Shown here: positions 40,001-50,611 of the stretch, one piece after another | Layout: each line of letters opens with the position of its first letter | Numbering within the stretch: the first letter of the stretch is position 1 | NCBI GenBank assembly: GCA_958009055.1 | Contig: OY253652.1 | Location: 372,001 to 436,000, forward strand | Length of the DNA stretch: 64,000 nt | Origin: Choricystis sp. odSpoLacu1 | Taxonomy: Eukaryota > Chlorophyta > Trebouxiophyceae | Reading direction: 5' to 3' | The notes under the pieces: generated by a model | Told to the model about the DNA's origin: nothing | Seen by the model: the letters and a program-made list of their open reading frames with translations, nothing else | Database searches by the model: none | Position numbers and translations under genes: made by a program

Positions 40001-42728
40001 AGCCCATACCGCCACACAAACGCGCGAAACGGTTTGCGCGTGGGGAAGCCCGCGCACGCGATGCGCACCGCTTCCAGCACGCCGCCCGCGCGCAGCTGGT
40101 CCAGCACATAGGCCAGGTCCAGGGACCCCGGGGCGGAGGCAGGGTTGGGCTTGACGCAGCGGATGTAGTGGGGCTGGCACTCGGACAGCGCGCCGATGAG
40201 TCCCCCAAGCTGGCGCCGAAACTGGGCCCCCACCGAGTTGAGCTTGAAGGCGGCCCGGCGGTCGCGCCCCGGGGCGGGGCCGCCGGCCGCTGCGTCCGCG
40301 GGTTCGGCCGCGTCTTCAAAGAGGGCAGCAGCAAAAGGGTCGCTCGACCCACGGAGGAGGGCCGCGTGCTCCGCAACCGTGAAGTCCCGGTTCTTGGCCA
40401 TGAGGGTGGCGGCGGAGTAGGTGACGCGGCCGGCGTAGTGGTCGACGGCGAAGCTGAGGGGGTTTCGGGTGGTGGGGTTGGTTTCATCCCTCTCTCTTTC
40501 CTGCGCTCCCCCACCCCTCTCTCTCCAACTCACCAATCCTGGGGCCGCTTGGGCGCCGTGAACCGAGCCCTGTCCGCCAGCCGCGTGCGCAGCGTGTGAG
40601 CCAAATCATCGGCCGTCGCGCGCGGCAGGCGGCACGCTTCATCGATCAGCGGGAACACGCCCGAGCTGCCGCCACCAGCACCCCCACCCTCCAGCAAGTC
40701 CAGCACGTCCTGGTTGTCCACAAACTCGATGTAACTCCAGTCGATGCCCTCCGCCGCGTACTCGGCCTGCTCCCCCTTGAACACGTGCGCGTTGAACTGT
40801 TGCTGCAGCCGCTCGTTGGCCAGGTTGATGCACAGTTGCTCAAACGAGTTGTCGTCAAAGCACTCAAACCCATAGATGTCCAGAATGGCGATGGATCGGG
40901 TGGCGCCGGCCGCGGAGGCGGCGGCCGACCGCGCCGCCGCGTCGGCGCTCGCCGCCCCGAGCGCCGAGATGCGCCTGTTGACGGCGGCCACCAGCCAGTC
41001 GAAGACGCGGGCGTACAGCGTCTTGGCCAGCGCGTCCCGGGATTCAGCGGTGGCGGCGGGGTCGAGCCTAGTGTCGATACGTTCGCCGCCTGCGTCGATC
41101 GTGCGGACGGTCAAAGCGCGCGCGGCCACGGCAGCATCCACCCCCAGCAACGCGCACGCGGACGCCAGGGCCTTGGTGGCCGCCTTGTCGGCGGGCTTGG
41201 CGCCCTCGCCGTCGGGGGCAAAGGTGACGTTACCCAGGTGGAGGACTGCAGCGACGACGCGCAGCACGGCGTCGACGTCCGATTCAGCCAGCCCAATGAC
41301 CGCCATCGCGGCCAGCGTGGCCCGGAACGCGTCGCCATCGTCAATGCCAGCCAGCGTGGTGGCGGCGCCCGGGGTGGCCAGGTAGCGAAAGGAGGCGGGG
41401 GAGGCGCCGTCGAGGTGCAGCGCTTTGCGCGCGCGCTTGTCCGCGCCCGCCAACAACTGGTAAAATATGTGGTACGACCTCTCCCCCGCCGCCACGCGCA
41501 CCACGCGCGACCGTTCCAGCAGGTAGGTGGCGATGGAGGCGCCGCCCACGCGGCCGGCGACATCGAAATCGATCTCGGTGAACTTGCCGAACCGCGAGGA
41601 GTTGTCGTTGCGCACCGTCTTGGCGTTGCCGAACGCTTCCAGCAGCGGGTTGGACTCCAGCACCTGCTCCTCGATTGGGGCAGCTGAAGCGCCGCCCCCC
41701 TCGGACGAGGTGAGGCGCCGCGCGGTGACGCGGGACGCGGATGGGGCCAGGCTCCCATCCCCCGCCGCCCGGTCGGCGCGGGCGGCCAGGTACTGCATGA
41801 CCAGCTTGGCGGTCTCGGTTTTGCCGGCGCCCGACTCCCCGCTGATCAGCACGGCTTGGCGACCGTCCTCAATCATCATGGCAGAGAACGCGGCCTCAGC
41901 CACCGCGTAGGCATGCGGAGATAAATCCCCCAGGGGGGCGCCCCGGTAGGAGGCCATGGTGCGGGGGCCGTACAGGTGGCGCAGGCGTTTGTGGGGGTTG
42001 GCCTGCGGAGGGGAGGTGGGGAGGGGGAGGTGGGGTGGGTGTGAGCGGTGGTTGTGAGCGTCAGCTCTTCCTTTCTCTCCCAAATCAATCACACGGCCGT
42101 ACCGCGATCAGGATGTTGCCGGAGTAGGTGTAGATCATGTCCAGCTCATAGCGCACGCGCAGCGTGTGCAGGATGCTGTGGTGTGGGTGTGTGCCTGACG
42201 TTGGATGGTGGGGTGACGCTTGCACCCTCTCTCCTGCGCCCCCGCGCCCCCAATCTCCCCCCTCCCAATCGCGGTGCAACAGGCCGGCCTCTGTCTCCCT
42301 CCTCCAGCTGGCCGGCCGGCGACCAGTGCGAGATTCCAACGAACAGCACCGCGCGCGCGCGCCAATCGCGAGGCGACAAAGGCCCCTCTTCCCGCCTCCC
42401 TCCCTCCCACACCGCCTCTCTCTCTTTCTCACCCTGGCTCGTGCAGAAAGTCGGCCCGCACCAAGTCGTCCAGCGTGTCGTCCCGCGCGTTCTGCAGGGG
42501 GCAGTCGGCCGCGCGCACGCGCGTCAACGCGCGCCCGTCCCCCGTCTCCAGCGCCAGCACCCTGTCCCCGGGCGGGCCCTCCACCCCCGTCACGCGCGCC
42601 TGCAGCCAGGTGGTGGGCAGGGCCCGCCCCGAGGGCGTGGCCTTGGGCGGGCCGTCCGCCACCCACACCGCGGCGCCGACGTGGTACGCGTCGTCAGAGG
42701 CGCCCGCGGGCGCGTCGCGACGCGCCAT
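37093..42728 (-). CDS. Class XI-type myosin heavy chain
   Basis: Four exons (42433-42728, 42103-42175, 40534-42002, 37093-40453) give 1732 residues. N-terminal SH3-like part (AAVWVADG) then motor: P-loop GESGAGKT (~178-185), switch I NDNSSRFGKFTEID, switch II DIYGFECFDDNSFEQLCINL, actin-binding HYIRCVKPNP. About six IQ motifs span ~830-970 (LVIQSAWRAREARRE, ATRIAAAWRGHAARKARAA, AIQAAWRARAERR, TVQRYARGWLARTPFRRATQ). An Ala-rich coiled coil follows (~970-1190), then a DIL-type cargo domain (~1330-1700). This order marks plant/algal class XI, which moves organelles along actin. Convergent with WDR61 (175 bp) and divergent from FAM98 (212 bp). Confidence 0.95.
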
Positions 42729-42940
42729 GGGGGGAGTGTGTGTGTGTGTCTGGCAGAATGGGCTGGGGAGTGTGTCTGCCCTGGGACGAGAGGGAGGAGT
42801 GCGCAGACGCAGAGTGTTGTCGCGCCCAATTGTTGTGAGTTGGCGCCAATCGTTTTTTTTCTTTCCCTCAGAAATCGCCCTCATTTTTTCTTTCCACGCG
42901 CGCCCGCGCCCTCGCGGTCCTCCCTGCGACGCAGGCAGGC

Positions 42941-44123
42941 ATGGACGACCGAGTCAGCGACGTCGTGGACCTGCTGCAGACACTGGGGTGAGACTGAGGA
43001 GAAAGAGGAGAGAGGGTGAGCCCCCCCCCCACCGGTCGACGACGGCTAGACGTCTCACCTCCCCACCCACACACCACCCAGCCTCACCGACGCCTCTCTC
43101 ACCGAGGACGACCTGCTGACGCCGTCATCCGCACGAGCCCCCCTGCGTGACGCGGCTGCCGCCCTGGCGGCGGCGGCGGTGGGGGTGGCCCCGCTGCCGC
43201 CCGTCGTCGCGGCCGCGCGGCGCGTGCGTGGCGCGGCGGCCGACGCGTCCGCCCCACCCTGCACCCTGGATGCAGCGTTAGGCTCGCTCAATGCTTCCTT
43301 TGGAGGGGACGTGGGGGACGGCAGGCTGGCCAGCGTGGAGCGGGTGGCCGCCCGCGTCGCGGCGGCGGGGTTGTGCGGCGGTGGCGGCGACGCCGCCGAC
43401 GACGCCCCGATGCCGGACGCTCCCTCCACCACGCAGTCCCTGTCGGCCGAGGACGCAGTGCAGTTGTCTACCAGCGTCCGCCGGGCGGCTGCGCTGCTGG
43501 GCGTGCCGCCCGCGGCCACGGGGGCCGCGACCGCGGCCGCGGCCGCGACTGCGGCCGCGGCGCTCATCGCTGCCCTCCCCCCCAACCTCGACTCGACACC
43601 TCTCGTCCCCCGGGCCTCGGTGCCACCGAGTGCGGCCTCCACTCTCGCCGACGTGGGGGCTGCCCTGGATGCCGAGTACGGCCTGCGCCGCCGCCTGCTC
43701 GCGGGGCGCGCGGCCGTCACGCTGCGCTCGCTGCTGGCCTCCCCCCGCCTGGCGGCCGACCCGCGCGCCGCGGCCGCCGCCAGTGAGGTGGGGAATGCTG
43801 CCATTGCGGCGCTGCAGGCGGCGGCGGAGGGGGTGGGAGAGGCACCGATCGAGGTGGACGCACTTTTCGGGGTCACGGTGGGCGACGTTCTCTCAGCGGG
43901 CGCCCCCACCTGTGGCGGCGGCGACGGCACCAGCTCTGGCTCCGCCCTCAAAAAGATCACGGTGGGCTCCGTGCCCGACCGGGGGGGGCGGGTGGGGGAC
44001 GCGCGCGGCGGGGCGGGGCCCGCGTTTGCGCCGCGCGTGGCGGGTGGTGGCGGGGGCGGGCGCGGCGGCGGCGGCGGGTGGCGGGGCAAGGGCAAGCGCC
44101 ACAAAAAAGGGGAAGCCAAGTGA
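42941..44123 (+). CDS. FAM98: FAM98-family protein
   Basis: Two exons (42941-42987, 43082-44123; phase 2 junction) give 362 residues. It begins MDDRVSDVVDLLQTLGLTDA like the N-terminal calponin-homology-like FAM98 domain. Diagnostic parts are LDAEYGLRRRLLAGRAAVTL and ITVGSVPDRGGRVGDARGG; the VPDRGGR motif is the family hallmark. The C-terminus is Gly/Arg-rich (GGGGGGRGGGGGWRGKGKR), as in animal FAM98A/B. FAM98B belongs to the tRNA-splicing ligase complex with RTCB, DDX1 and CGI-99; FAM98A binds PRMT1. RNA ligation is the likely context. The middle is Ala-rich and diverged. Confidence 0.8.
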
Positions 44124-44314
44124 AGTGTGTGTTTGGTGTGTTTTTGATTTTCATCTGTTGTGCGCACTGTTCTTTTTGCTGACGCAGACTGAGGGAGCGT
44201 GGGAAGGAAGACGGCAGAGGAGAGGCAAGCAGAGGGAGAGAGTGGGCCACAACCTCTCCTATCTTCCCTCTCCCTCCGCTCCGCCCCCCCGGAGCGAACG
44301 GCGCTGTCCCCCAC

Positions 44315-46073
44315 ATGCGCCCCCCTCCCCGCCACAGCGGGCTGAACGTCTCACACTCTCGGCCCCTGCTGCCCACCGCCCGCCGCGTGCGAGCCACACG
44401 AATGCCTCCCCGCGCGGCCACCGCGCCCGTCGCCGTGGTCACGACGGCGGGCTGCCCCCACTGCGCCCGCGTCAAGGCGGCGCTGGCATCGTCAGGCGTG
44501 GTGAGTGCCGGGTGGGATTGGAGTGGTGGGGGAGAGGGGCAGGGAGAGCAGGGGGCGAAGCTTGGCCGAAAACGCACACCTCACCCCCTTTTTTCAACCC
44601 ACCCTCCTCCTCCCCTCCCCCCCACACCAGACCTACGACGAAGTCGACCTCGCCACCGCCCCCGCCGCCCTGGCCGCCGTCAAGGCCGCCTCCGGGCTGG
44701 CCACCGTGCCCCAAGTGTTTGTGGGGGGGCGCCTGCTCGGAGGCGCTGACGACACTGTTGCTGCGTTGACCTCCGGCGCCCTCGCAGCCGCCGTCTCCGC
44801 CGCAGGAGGCGCGGGCGCCCTCCCCGCCGGCATCGCGGTCGCCCTGGGCGCCGCCGCGCGCGGCGGCGGCAGCGAGCGCGTGGTCGGCGACGCCGGGCTC
44901 CAGCCCGCCGGCATGGACGCCACCGCGTACGCCGCCCTCAAAGCCACGGAGGCCCGCATGGCGGGCGTGGTGGGGAAGGCGCCGATCAGTGCGGACGCGG
45001 TGGGTGGGGCCTCGTTTTCGCGCGAGGCCGCGCTGGCGTGGCTGACCGCACACTGCGGCGACGGCGGCACGCCAGTCGACGCTGCCACAGCCGCCACCAC
45101 TCTAGACAATCTCATGTCAGCCCACCTGCTGGCCCACCCGTACGGCCCCGCCGTCGACGACGACGCCCCCCTGCTCCTCGCGCGCCGCGCGCGCGCCGCG
45201 CCGTCCCCCCTCCCTCTGAATGCTCGTTTTGCCTGGGCGGGCCCCGCCCGCCCCCCCGCCACCGTCGCCTCCGACTTACGCTCCCGCGCGCTGGCCCTGT
45301 ACGACGCCCACCTGGCGTCTGATGGGCGGGGCGTGGACTATCGGGCGTTGGCGGCTGACCCCGCGTTTTCGGCTTACACCGCCGCCGCCGCAGAACTGCA
45401 GGCCGTCCCCCTGGCCTCCCTGTCCGCCCTGCCCCCCAAATCTCGATTCGCACTGTTTGTCAACCTGTACAACAGCCTGATTGTGCACGCGATCGCGGAG
45501 AGGGGGGGGCCGGGAGAGACGTCAAGCGCGCGGTCTGCGTTTTTTGGGGGCGGCGCCTCCTACAATGTCGGCGGCCTCATCTTCTCCGCGGACGACATTG
45601 AGCACGGCGTGCTGCGCGGCAACCGGCCGTCCCCCGGGTCGTTGGGTGGCGTGCTGAGGCTGCCGTGGGCCAAACACTTTTCGCGCGCCGACCCGCGGTC
45701 TGCGCTGGCCCTCCCCTCCCTCGACCCCCGCCTCCACGCCGCCCTCAACTGTGGTGCCCGGTCGTGCCCCCCCATCAAAGTGTATGCGGAGACCGGGCTG
45801 GATGAAGCGTTGGATGGGGCGATGGGGGCGCTGTGTGGCGACGCGTCGGTCAACGAGGCTGCACGCACCGTCACCCTGTCCTCCATTTTTAAATGGTATG
45901 GGCGCGACTTTGAGGCGACGGGGGCGACGCCCTTGCTGCCCTACCTGGCGCGCTACCTGCCGCCCGCGCCCGCGGCGTTGTTGGGGAGGTTGCTGGGGGA
46001 TGGCGGCCCGCCGCCGAGGATTTTGTATGCACCCTACGACTGGGACGCCAACGCGGCGGGGGTGAAAGATTGA
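44315..46073 (+). CDS. Glutaredoxin - DEP-like - DUF547 fusion, plastid-type leader
   Basis: Two phase-0 exons (44315-44500, 44631-46073) give 542 residues. The first ~35 residues are Arg/Ser/Pro-rich without acids, like a transit peptide. The glutaredoxin part has VVTTAGCPHCARVKAALASS with a CPHC dithiol site, TVPQVFVGGRLLGGAD and a final Gly-Gly motif. A DEP-like helical module follows (SFSREAALAWLTAHCGDGG, then LDNLMSAHLLAHPYG). The C-terminal half is DUF547: RFALFVNLYNSLIVHAIAE, NVGGLIFSADDIEHGVLRGN, LNCGARSCPPIKVY and SSIFKWYGRDF. This architecture is known from algae and other microbial eukaryotes; the biochemical role of DUF547 is unknown. Confidence 0.88.
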
Positions 46074-46310
46074 TGAGCGAGCGAGCGAGAGAGGGTATGT
46101 GAGTGAGAGAGCGATGAGAGAAGAAAGAGAGAGAAAACAAAGAAATCATGTTTTTTTTTTTTAATGTTCGGTGCCGTTTTTGTGTGTCACACGTTGTTAC
46201 CCTTGCTTCCTCCCACCTGCAGCTGTCATACAAACACATTGGAGGCACGCGGGCCAGCGCGACACAACGGTTTTGCCAGCGTTTGACCGTCATTTTTTTT
46301 TCCTTTTTTT

Positions 46311-47374
46311 TCACTTTTTCGGCAGTTCGCCAGAGTCGACAATCACAATCTTCTTCGACGGAGTGCCCGACGGCGATCCGGCGGCCTCGATCTTCTTGAC
46401 CACCGTGTCATAGCCTTCCACCACCTCCCCGAACACGACGTGGCGGCCGTCCAGCCAGGCGGTGGGGGCGACCGTGATGAAGAACTGGGATCCATTCGTG
46501 TCGGGGCCCGCGTTGGCCATGGACAGGAGGCCAGGCTTCTCGTGCTTGATGACGAAGTTTTCGTCCGCGAATTTGGCTGGAGAGGAAGGGACAATAGAGG
46601 TGAGAGATGGAAACAGCGGTTGGTGGTGTGCGTTGCCCCCCCCCCCCCCCCCCCCCCACCCTCCACACTCACCACCGTAGATCGACTCCCCCCCCGTCCC
46701 CGTGCCGTGCGTGAAGTCGCCCCCCTGCGCCATGAAGCCGGGGATCACGCGGTGCAGGATGGAGTCTTTGTAGTAGAGCGGCTTGCCCGACTTGCCGTCG
46801 CCCTTCTCCCCCGTGCAAAGGGCGCGAAAGTTCTCCACCGTCTTGGGCACCGTCTTGCCGTAGAGGCCCATGACGATGCGGCCTGTGTGTGGGAGGGATG
46901 GGGAGGGAGGGAAAGTGAGTGTGCGATTGAGACGCGTGCGGGCTTTTGGTGTGTGTGTGACGGTTTTGGCGCTCCCAAGCTCTCCCGACGCACCCGCGTC
47001 CTTGCCGTCGATCTCGATGTCGAAGTAGACCTGGGGGAGGGTGGAGAGGAGGGGGCGTGAGGCCAGGGATCGGGCTTTTTTGTGCCTTCCCGCTTTCGCA
47101 CGATGCGCGCGCACGCGCGGAGCCCACGCACTCCTGTCCAGCCCCCGCGCAGACACCCCCGCTTCTCCGAGGCCGCGAATGCTTCATCTTCGTGTACAGC
47201 GGCCTGGATAGGCGGGCGCCGACACAGATAACACAACCAACCATCACGCACCTTGTTTGTGATCGTCTTGTCCGCGGTGACCTTCTTGGCGCGCTTGGCG
47301 CCGTCCGCCACGTCGGCCACGTCGGCGGCGGCGACAACGATGAGCAGGAGAGCGATGGAGTGGCGAGCCTTCAT
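46311..47374 (-). CDS. Secretory-pathway cyclophilin (peptidyl-prolyl isomerase)
   Basis: Four exons (47252-47374, 46994-47030, 46673-46882, 46311-46576) give 211 residues. [20 protein letters not shown] is a signal peptide. The catalytic domain is complete: [49 protein letters not shown] with the catalytic Arg, [39 protein letters not shown]. No KDEL/HDEL follows the end ELPKK, so ER retention is not shown. This is the cyclophilin B group. Intron 3 contains a run of about 20 C on the plus strand. Introns 1 and 2 use GTGCG donors instead of GTGAG. Confidence 0.95.
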
Positions 47375-47502
47375 GATCGCGTTTGTGTGGGGTGACGATA
47401 ATAAGAAATATGACTGGAGGGGAGTGTGGGCTGCTGTTGGAGCGAGACTCTCACTTGACGTCGTCGTTTTTTCTTCCTCCCGCTCCCTCTCATCGCGCCG
47501 CC

Positions 47503-48462
47503 ATGCAGGCCCTCACCAGCCGCCTGGGCGGCCTCTCCGTGTCGGTACGTTTGCTTGAGTGGTGGGACTCGCGCAGAGCGACGGGCGGGCGGGCGCCAGG
47601 CGCGGCACCCCGCACCCGGGGCCCTGCGACCGGTCCGGCCCGGTCGCCGCGCAGCCCAGCCCTCGCCTGGCCACCAGCCTCCACAACCACGCGTGCACGC
47701 GGCCACGCTTGTGGGGCGTCAATGCGTGGTGGGGACGGGGGGCGCCGCCTCTCGAGGCCGCACAGCAGCCACCCACCCTCCGCACCTGCTCGCCACGCCG
47801 CCCTCTCTCGGAGCGCGTCGGGGGGCAGCCCGCCCCGCCCCCCTGTGCACGCATTCCACGCGTCCGACCCTCAGAGCCGACGCGGGCGTGCTCACCGCGT
47901 GGGCTGGGGGGGTGTGTGATGGGGGAGGGCATGGGCGAATGAGCCCGCCGCGGATGCTGCGCCGACCAAGCGAGAGAGCCGCCGTGCGAGGCGTGCTCGA
48001 AACCACCTCGCACCCACCCCCCTCCCCCCAAACCAGCAGGCCCCCGCCCCCCCCCGCCGCGCCGCCCCCGCCCCCCGCCGCGGGTCCCTGCACGTGGTGG
48101 CGGCCCGCGTGGCGGGCGTGGAGATTCCCAACGCCAAGAGGATCGAGTTTTCGCTGCAGTACATCTTTGGCGTCGGGCCGACGATTGCCAAAACCATTCT
48201 GTCGTCTGCTGGCATCGACAACAAGCGCACCCGCGACCTGACGGAGGCCGAGCTCACCACCCTGCGCGACGAGGTGGACAAGCACACGGTGGAGGGCGAC
48301 CTGCGCCGGTTCAACGCGATGAACATCGCGCGGCTCAAAGAGATCGGGTGCTACCGCGGCCGGCGCCACATCAATAACCTGCCCGCCCGGGGGCAGAGGA
48401 CCAAGACCAACGCGCGCACGCGCAAGGGCAAGGCCAAGACGGTGGCCAACAAGAAGAAGTGA
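47503..48462 (+). CDS. RPS13: Plastid ribosomal protein S13 (uS13c), nuclear-encoded
   Basis: Exon 1 (47503-47544) encodes [14 protein letters not shown]; a ~490-bp intron leads to exon 2 (48037 or 48040-48462). Total about 155 residues. After an Ala/Pro/Arg leader ([19 protein letters not shown]) the protein is bacterial S13: [57 protein letters not shown] and [15 protein letters not shown]. It belongs to the plastid 30S subunit head, contacting tRNA and S19; a mitochondrial version is less likely given the leader and plant parallels. The acceptor choice differs by one codon (CAG^CAG). Exon 1 lies 128 bp from the divergent cyclophilin start. Confidence 0.92.
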
Positions 48463-48697
48463 TTGGTTGGGGGTTGTGTGGGTGGAGCGAGAGCGAGGGT
48501 GGTTTCTTGCTTCCGTGTTTTTTTTTGCTTCGTTGGTGTCGCCGGTGGTTTTTGTCCTCACCGCGCGCCCCAGCAACACACACTTGTGAGCGTCGCATTC
48601 TTCTTTTTTTCTTCTTTCTGTTTTCAAAAAACAACACACGAGGTGTGTCTCCGGGGCAGGAAAAAGAAAAAACAGGCACAGACCCCTCGCCTGCCCC

Positions 48698-49570
48698 CTA
48701 TCCATTCATCCCCACGACCGCGTCCGAATCGTGCAGCAACGCCCCCACCTGGGCCGCCCACGCGCCCAACGAGTAGCCCAGCCTGACTTCGTCCGCGCCC
48801 AGGCCGGGCGTGCCGCGACTGCCACCGCCGTTGCTGCCGCCGCCGCCTCCGCCACCGCCACCCACATCATCCGTCGCCACCAGCACCGCCCCCAGCGGGG
48901 TGGCGCCCGCCGTTGTGGCCATGGACGACGTGGGCGGGTTGCCCACCACCACCATCGCGTGGTGCAGGAAGAGGGTGTGCATCGATGACAGCACTGTCTC
49001 CGCCCCACCGGGACCGCGCGCCCCCCCCCCGACCGACGTGAAGGCGGCCCCCACCTTGCCCCGCAGGCGGGGACCGTCCGCCGCGGACTGGAGGGGCCCC
49101 CACGCGTCCAGAAACGCCCTCATCTCGGCGCACACGCCGCCCTGGCGCGCGGGGGCGCCCATAATGATGACGTCAGCACCCTCGACTGTGGCGACGCCCA
49201 CCACGGGGGCGTCCAGGACGCCGTCCTCGAAGGCCGAGTCGGGGCGGACGGGGTCGGCGACGCGGTGCACGGTGACGCGAGCGCCCGGGACCTGTGGTGA
49301 GTTGTGTGGGTGGTTGGAGAGTGGTGTGGTGGCGACACCCCGACTGACGCTTTGCAACGCGTGCATTGCGCACTTGAGCAAGTTTGTGCGGTCGCGGCGT
49401 GCGCGTGGGCTGCCGCCCGGGCAAAGGGTCTAACCAGGCGCACGCAGCGTCGGGTGCCCATTCCCCCTTTTTTTTTCTCTCACCGACTTGGCGCCCTCCG
49501 CTATCACGTTGGCCAGCGTGACCAGGCGGCCCTGCTGGCTGTAGTACACCACCGCCACGGTGAACGGCAT
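48698..49570 (-). CDS. WrbA/FQR1-type NAD(P)H:quinone oxidoreductase
   Basis: Two phase-0 exons (49484-49570, 48698-49291) give 226 residues. Flavodoxin-like start VAVVYYSQQGRLVTLANVIA with the FMN phosphate loop in altered form (SQQGRLV instead of STYGHV). Then ADVIIMGAPARQGGVCAEMR, GKVGAAFTSVGGGARGPGGA, TVLSSMHTLFLHHAMVVVGN and a final LGYSLGAWAAQVG, all as in WrbA. These FMN enzymes reduce quinones by two electrons and protect from redox stress; plant FQR1 is auxin-induced. A Gly-rich insertion ([15 protein letters not shown]) expands a loop that in other members is GASPYG-like. No targeting signal seen. Confidence 0.88.
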
Positions 49571-49700
49571 GGCGCGGAATGCGTGTGCAGAAAGGAGTCT
49601 TCGTTTTTGTCGACAAACCTTCGCGTCGTTTTTTTGTGTTCGCTCCCTTGATTGGGCCCCGCTCCACGGCCGCCAAACGCGTGCTCCGACCCACACGCAC

Positions 49701-50530
49701 ATGACTGACACCTCACGCGCCGCCCCCGCCCTGCGCACCGGCAGCGGCGTCCCCCCCCCCGCCCCCGCGGCCGCCCCGTCCCACGCCGACCGCTGGCTCG
49801 GCGTCCTGGGTCTCGCCCCCGACCGCGCCCACTCGCTGCGCCTGCGCAAGCGGGTGCCTCTGAGCCGCTCCCTGATGGGGGAGGTGGGGGTGGCGGCGGA
49901 TTTGCGGACGGGGGGGATCACGCGGCACGCGGCGGTAACAACAGACGTGCGTTGGGAAATGATGTCATCCCTGTGTGTATTAGCAAGCCTTTCCGCGTGT
50001 CTATGGGCGCAATAACTAGCACCCACACCAACCCACACACAGCTCTCCATCCACGGCCGCCCGCTCGTGGCGCTGCGCGTCACGCCACACGCGGCGCAAG
50101 CCTCCCGCACCTTCACCCTCTCCCTGCCTGGCGGCATCGCCCTCGCCCTGCGCGGCGTGGCGGGCCTGACCTTGTCCGACTCCCCCGTGTTTGGGGTAGA
50201 CGTCGACTCTGTGTCGCCGCCGCCCCTCGTCGCGGCGGCCGCGGCAGGGCTGCTCGCGGCGGGAAAGCCGCTGGCGGGGGCCAAGGCTGTGCCCCTGTGG
50301 ACTGTCAAGGTGCCGGGGCTGTACGACCCGTGGACAGCATTGGTGAGTGGGAGGGTGGTGGTGTGTGGAAAGAGGAGAGGTCGATAGAAAACGGCCACAC
50401 AAGCACTCACACAATCCTTTCCCCACTCTCTCTCTCTCCCTCACAGGCCGAAGTGCGGGCGTGCGTGCAGAAGAAGGGGGGCGGCGTCACCGCCGATCTG
50501 CGCGAGCTCAACTTTGTGCTGGACGTGTGA
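49701..50530 (+). CDS. Uncharacterised beta-rich protein, possibly OEP21-like
   Basis: Three phase-0 exons (49701-49934, 50043-50342, 50447-50530) give 205 residues. After a Pro/Ala-rich leader the protein alternates polar and hydrophobic residues in strand-length blocks: SLRLRKRVPLSRSLMGEVGV, then AADLRTG, RPLVALRVTP, SRTFTLSLPGGIALALRGVA, and the C-terminal GGGVTADLRELNFVLDV. The opening and closing strands recall the plastid outer-envelope channel OEP21, but I cannot confirm homology. Intron 1 has a GTAAC donor. It is divergent from WrbA (130 bp) and convergent with the next gene (81 bp). Function unproven. Confidence 0.6.
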
Positions 50531-50611
50531 CGGGGGTGATGGGAAAGTGAACAGCCAGTGTGATGAAAAAAACGTCGTTCATTCTCTGTTAAAAACTCTC
50601 TCTCTCTGTCT

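Noticed and set aside
43055..44335. 426-residue minus-strand frame opposite FAM98
   Set aside because: Antisense shadow; the plus strand carries the VPDRGGR motif and consistent splicing.
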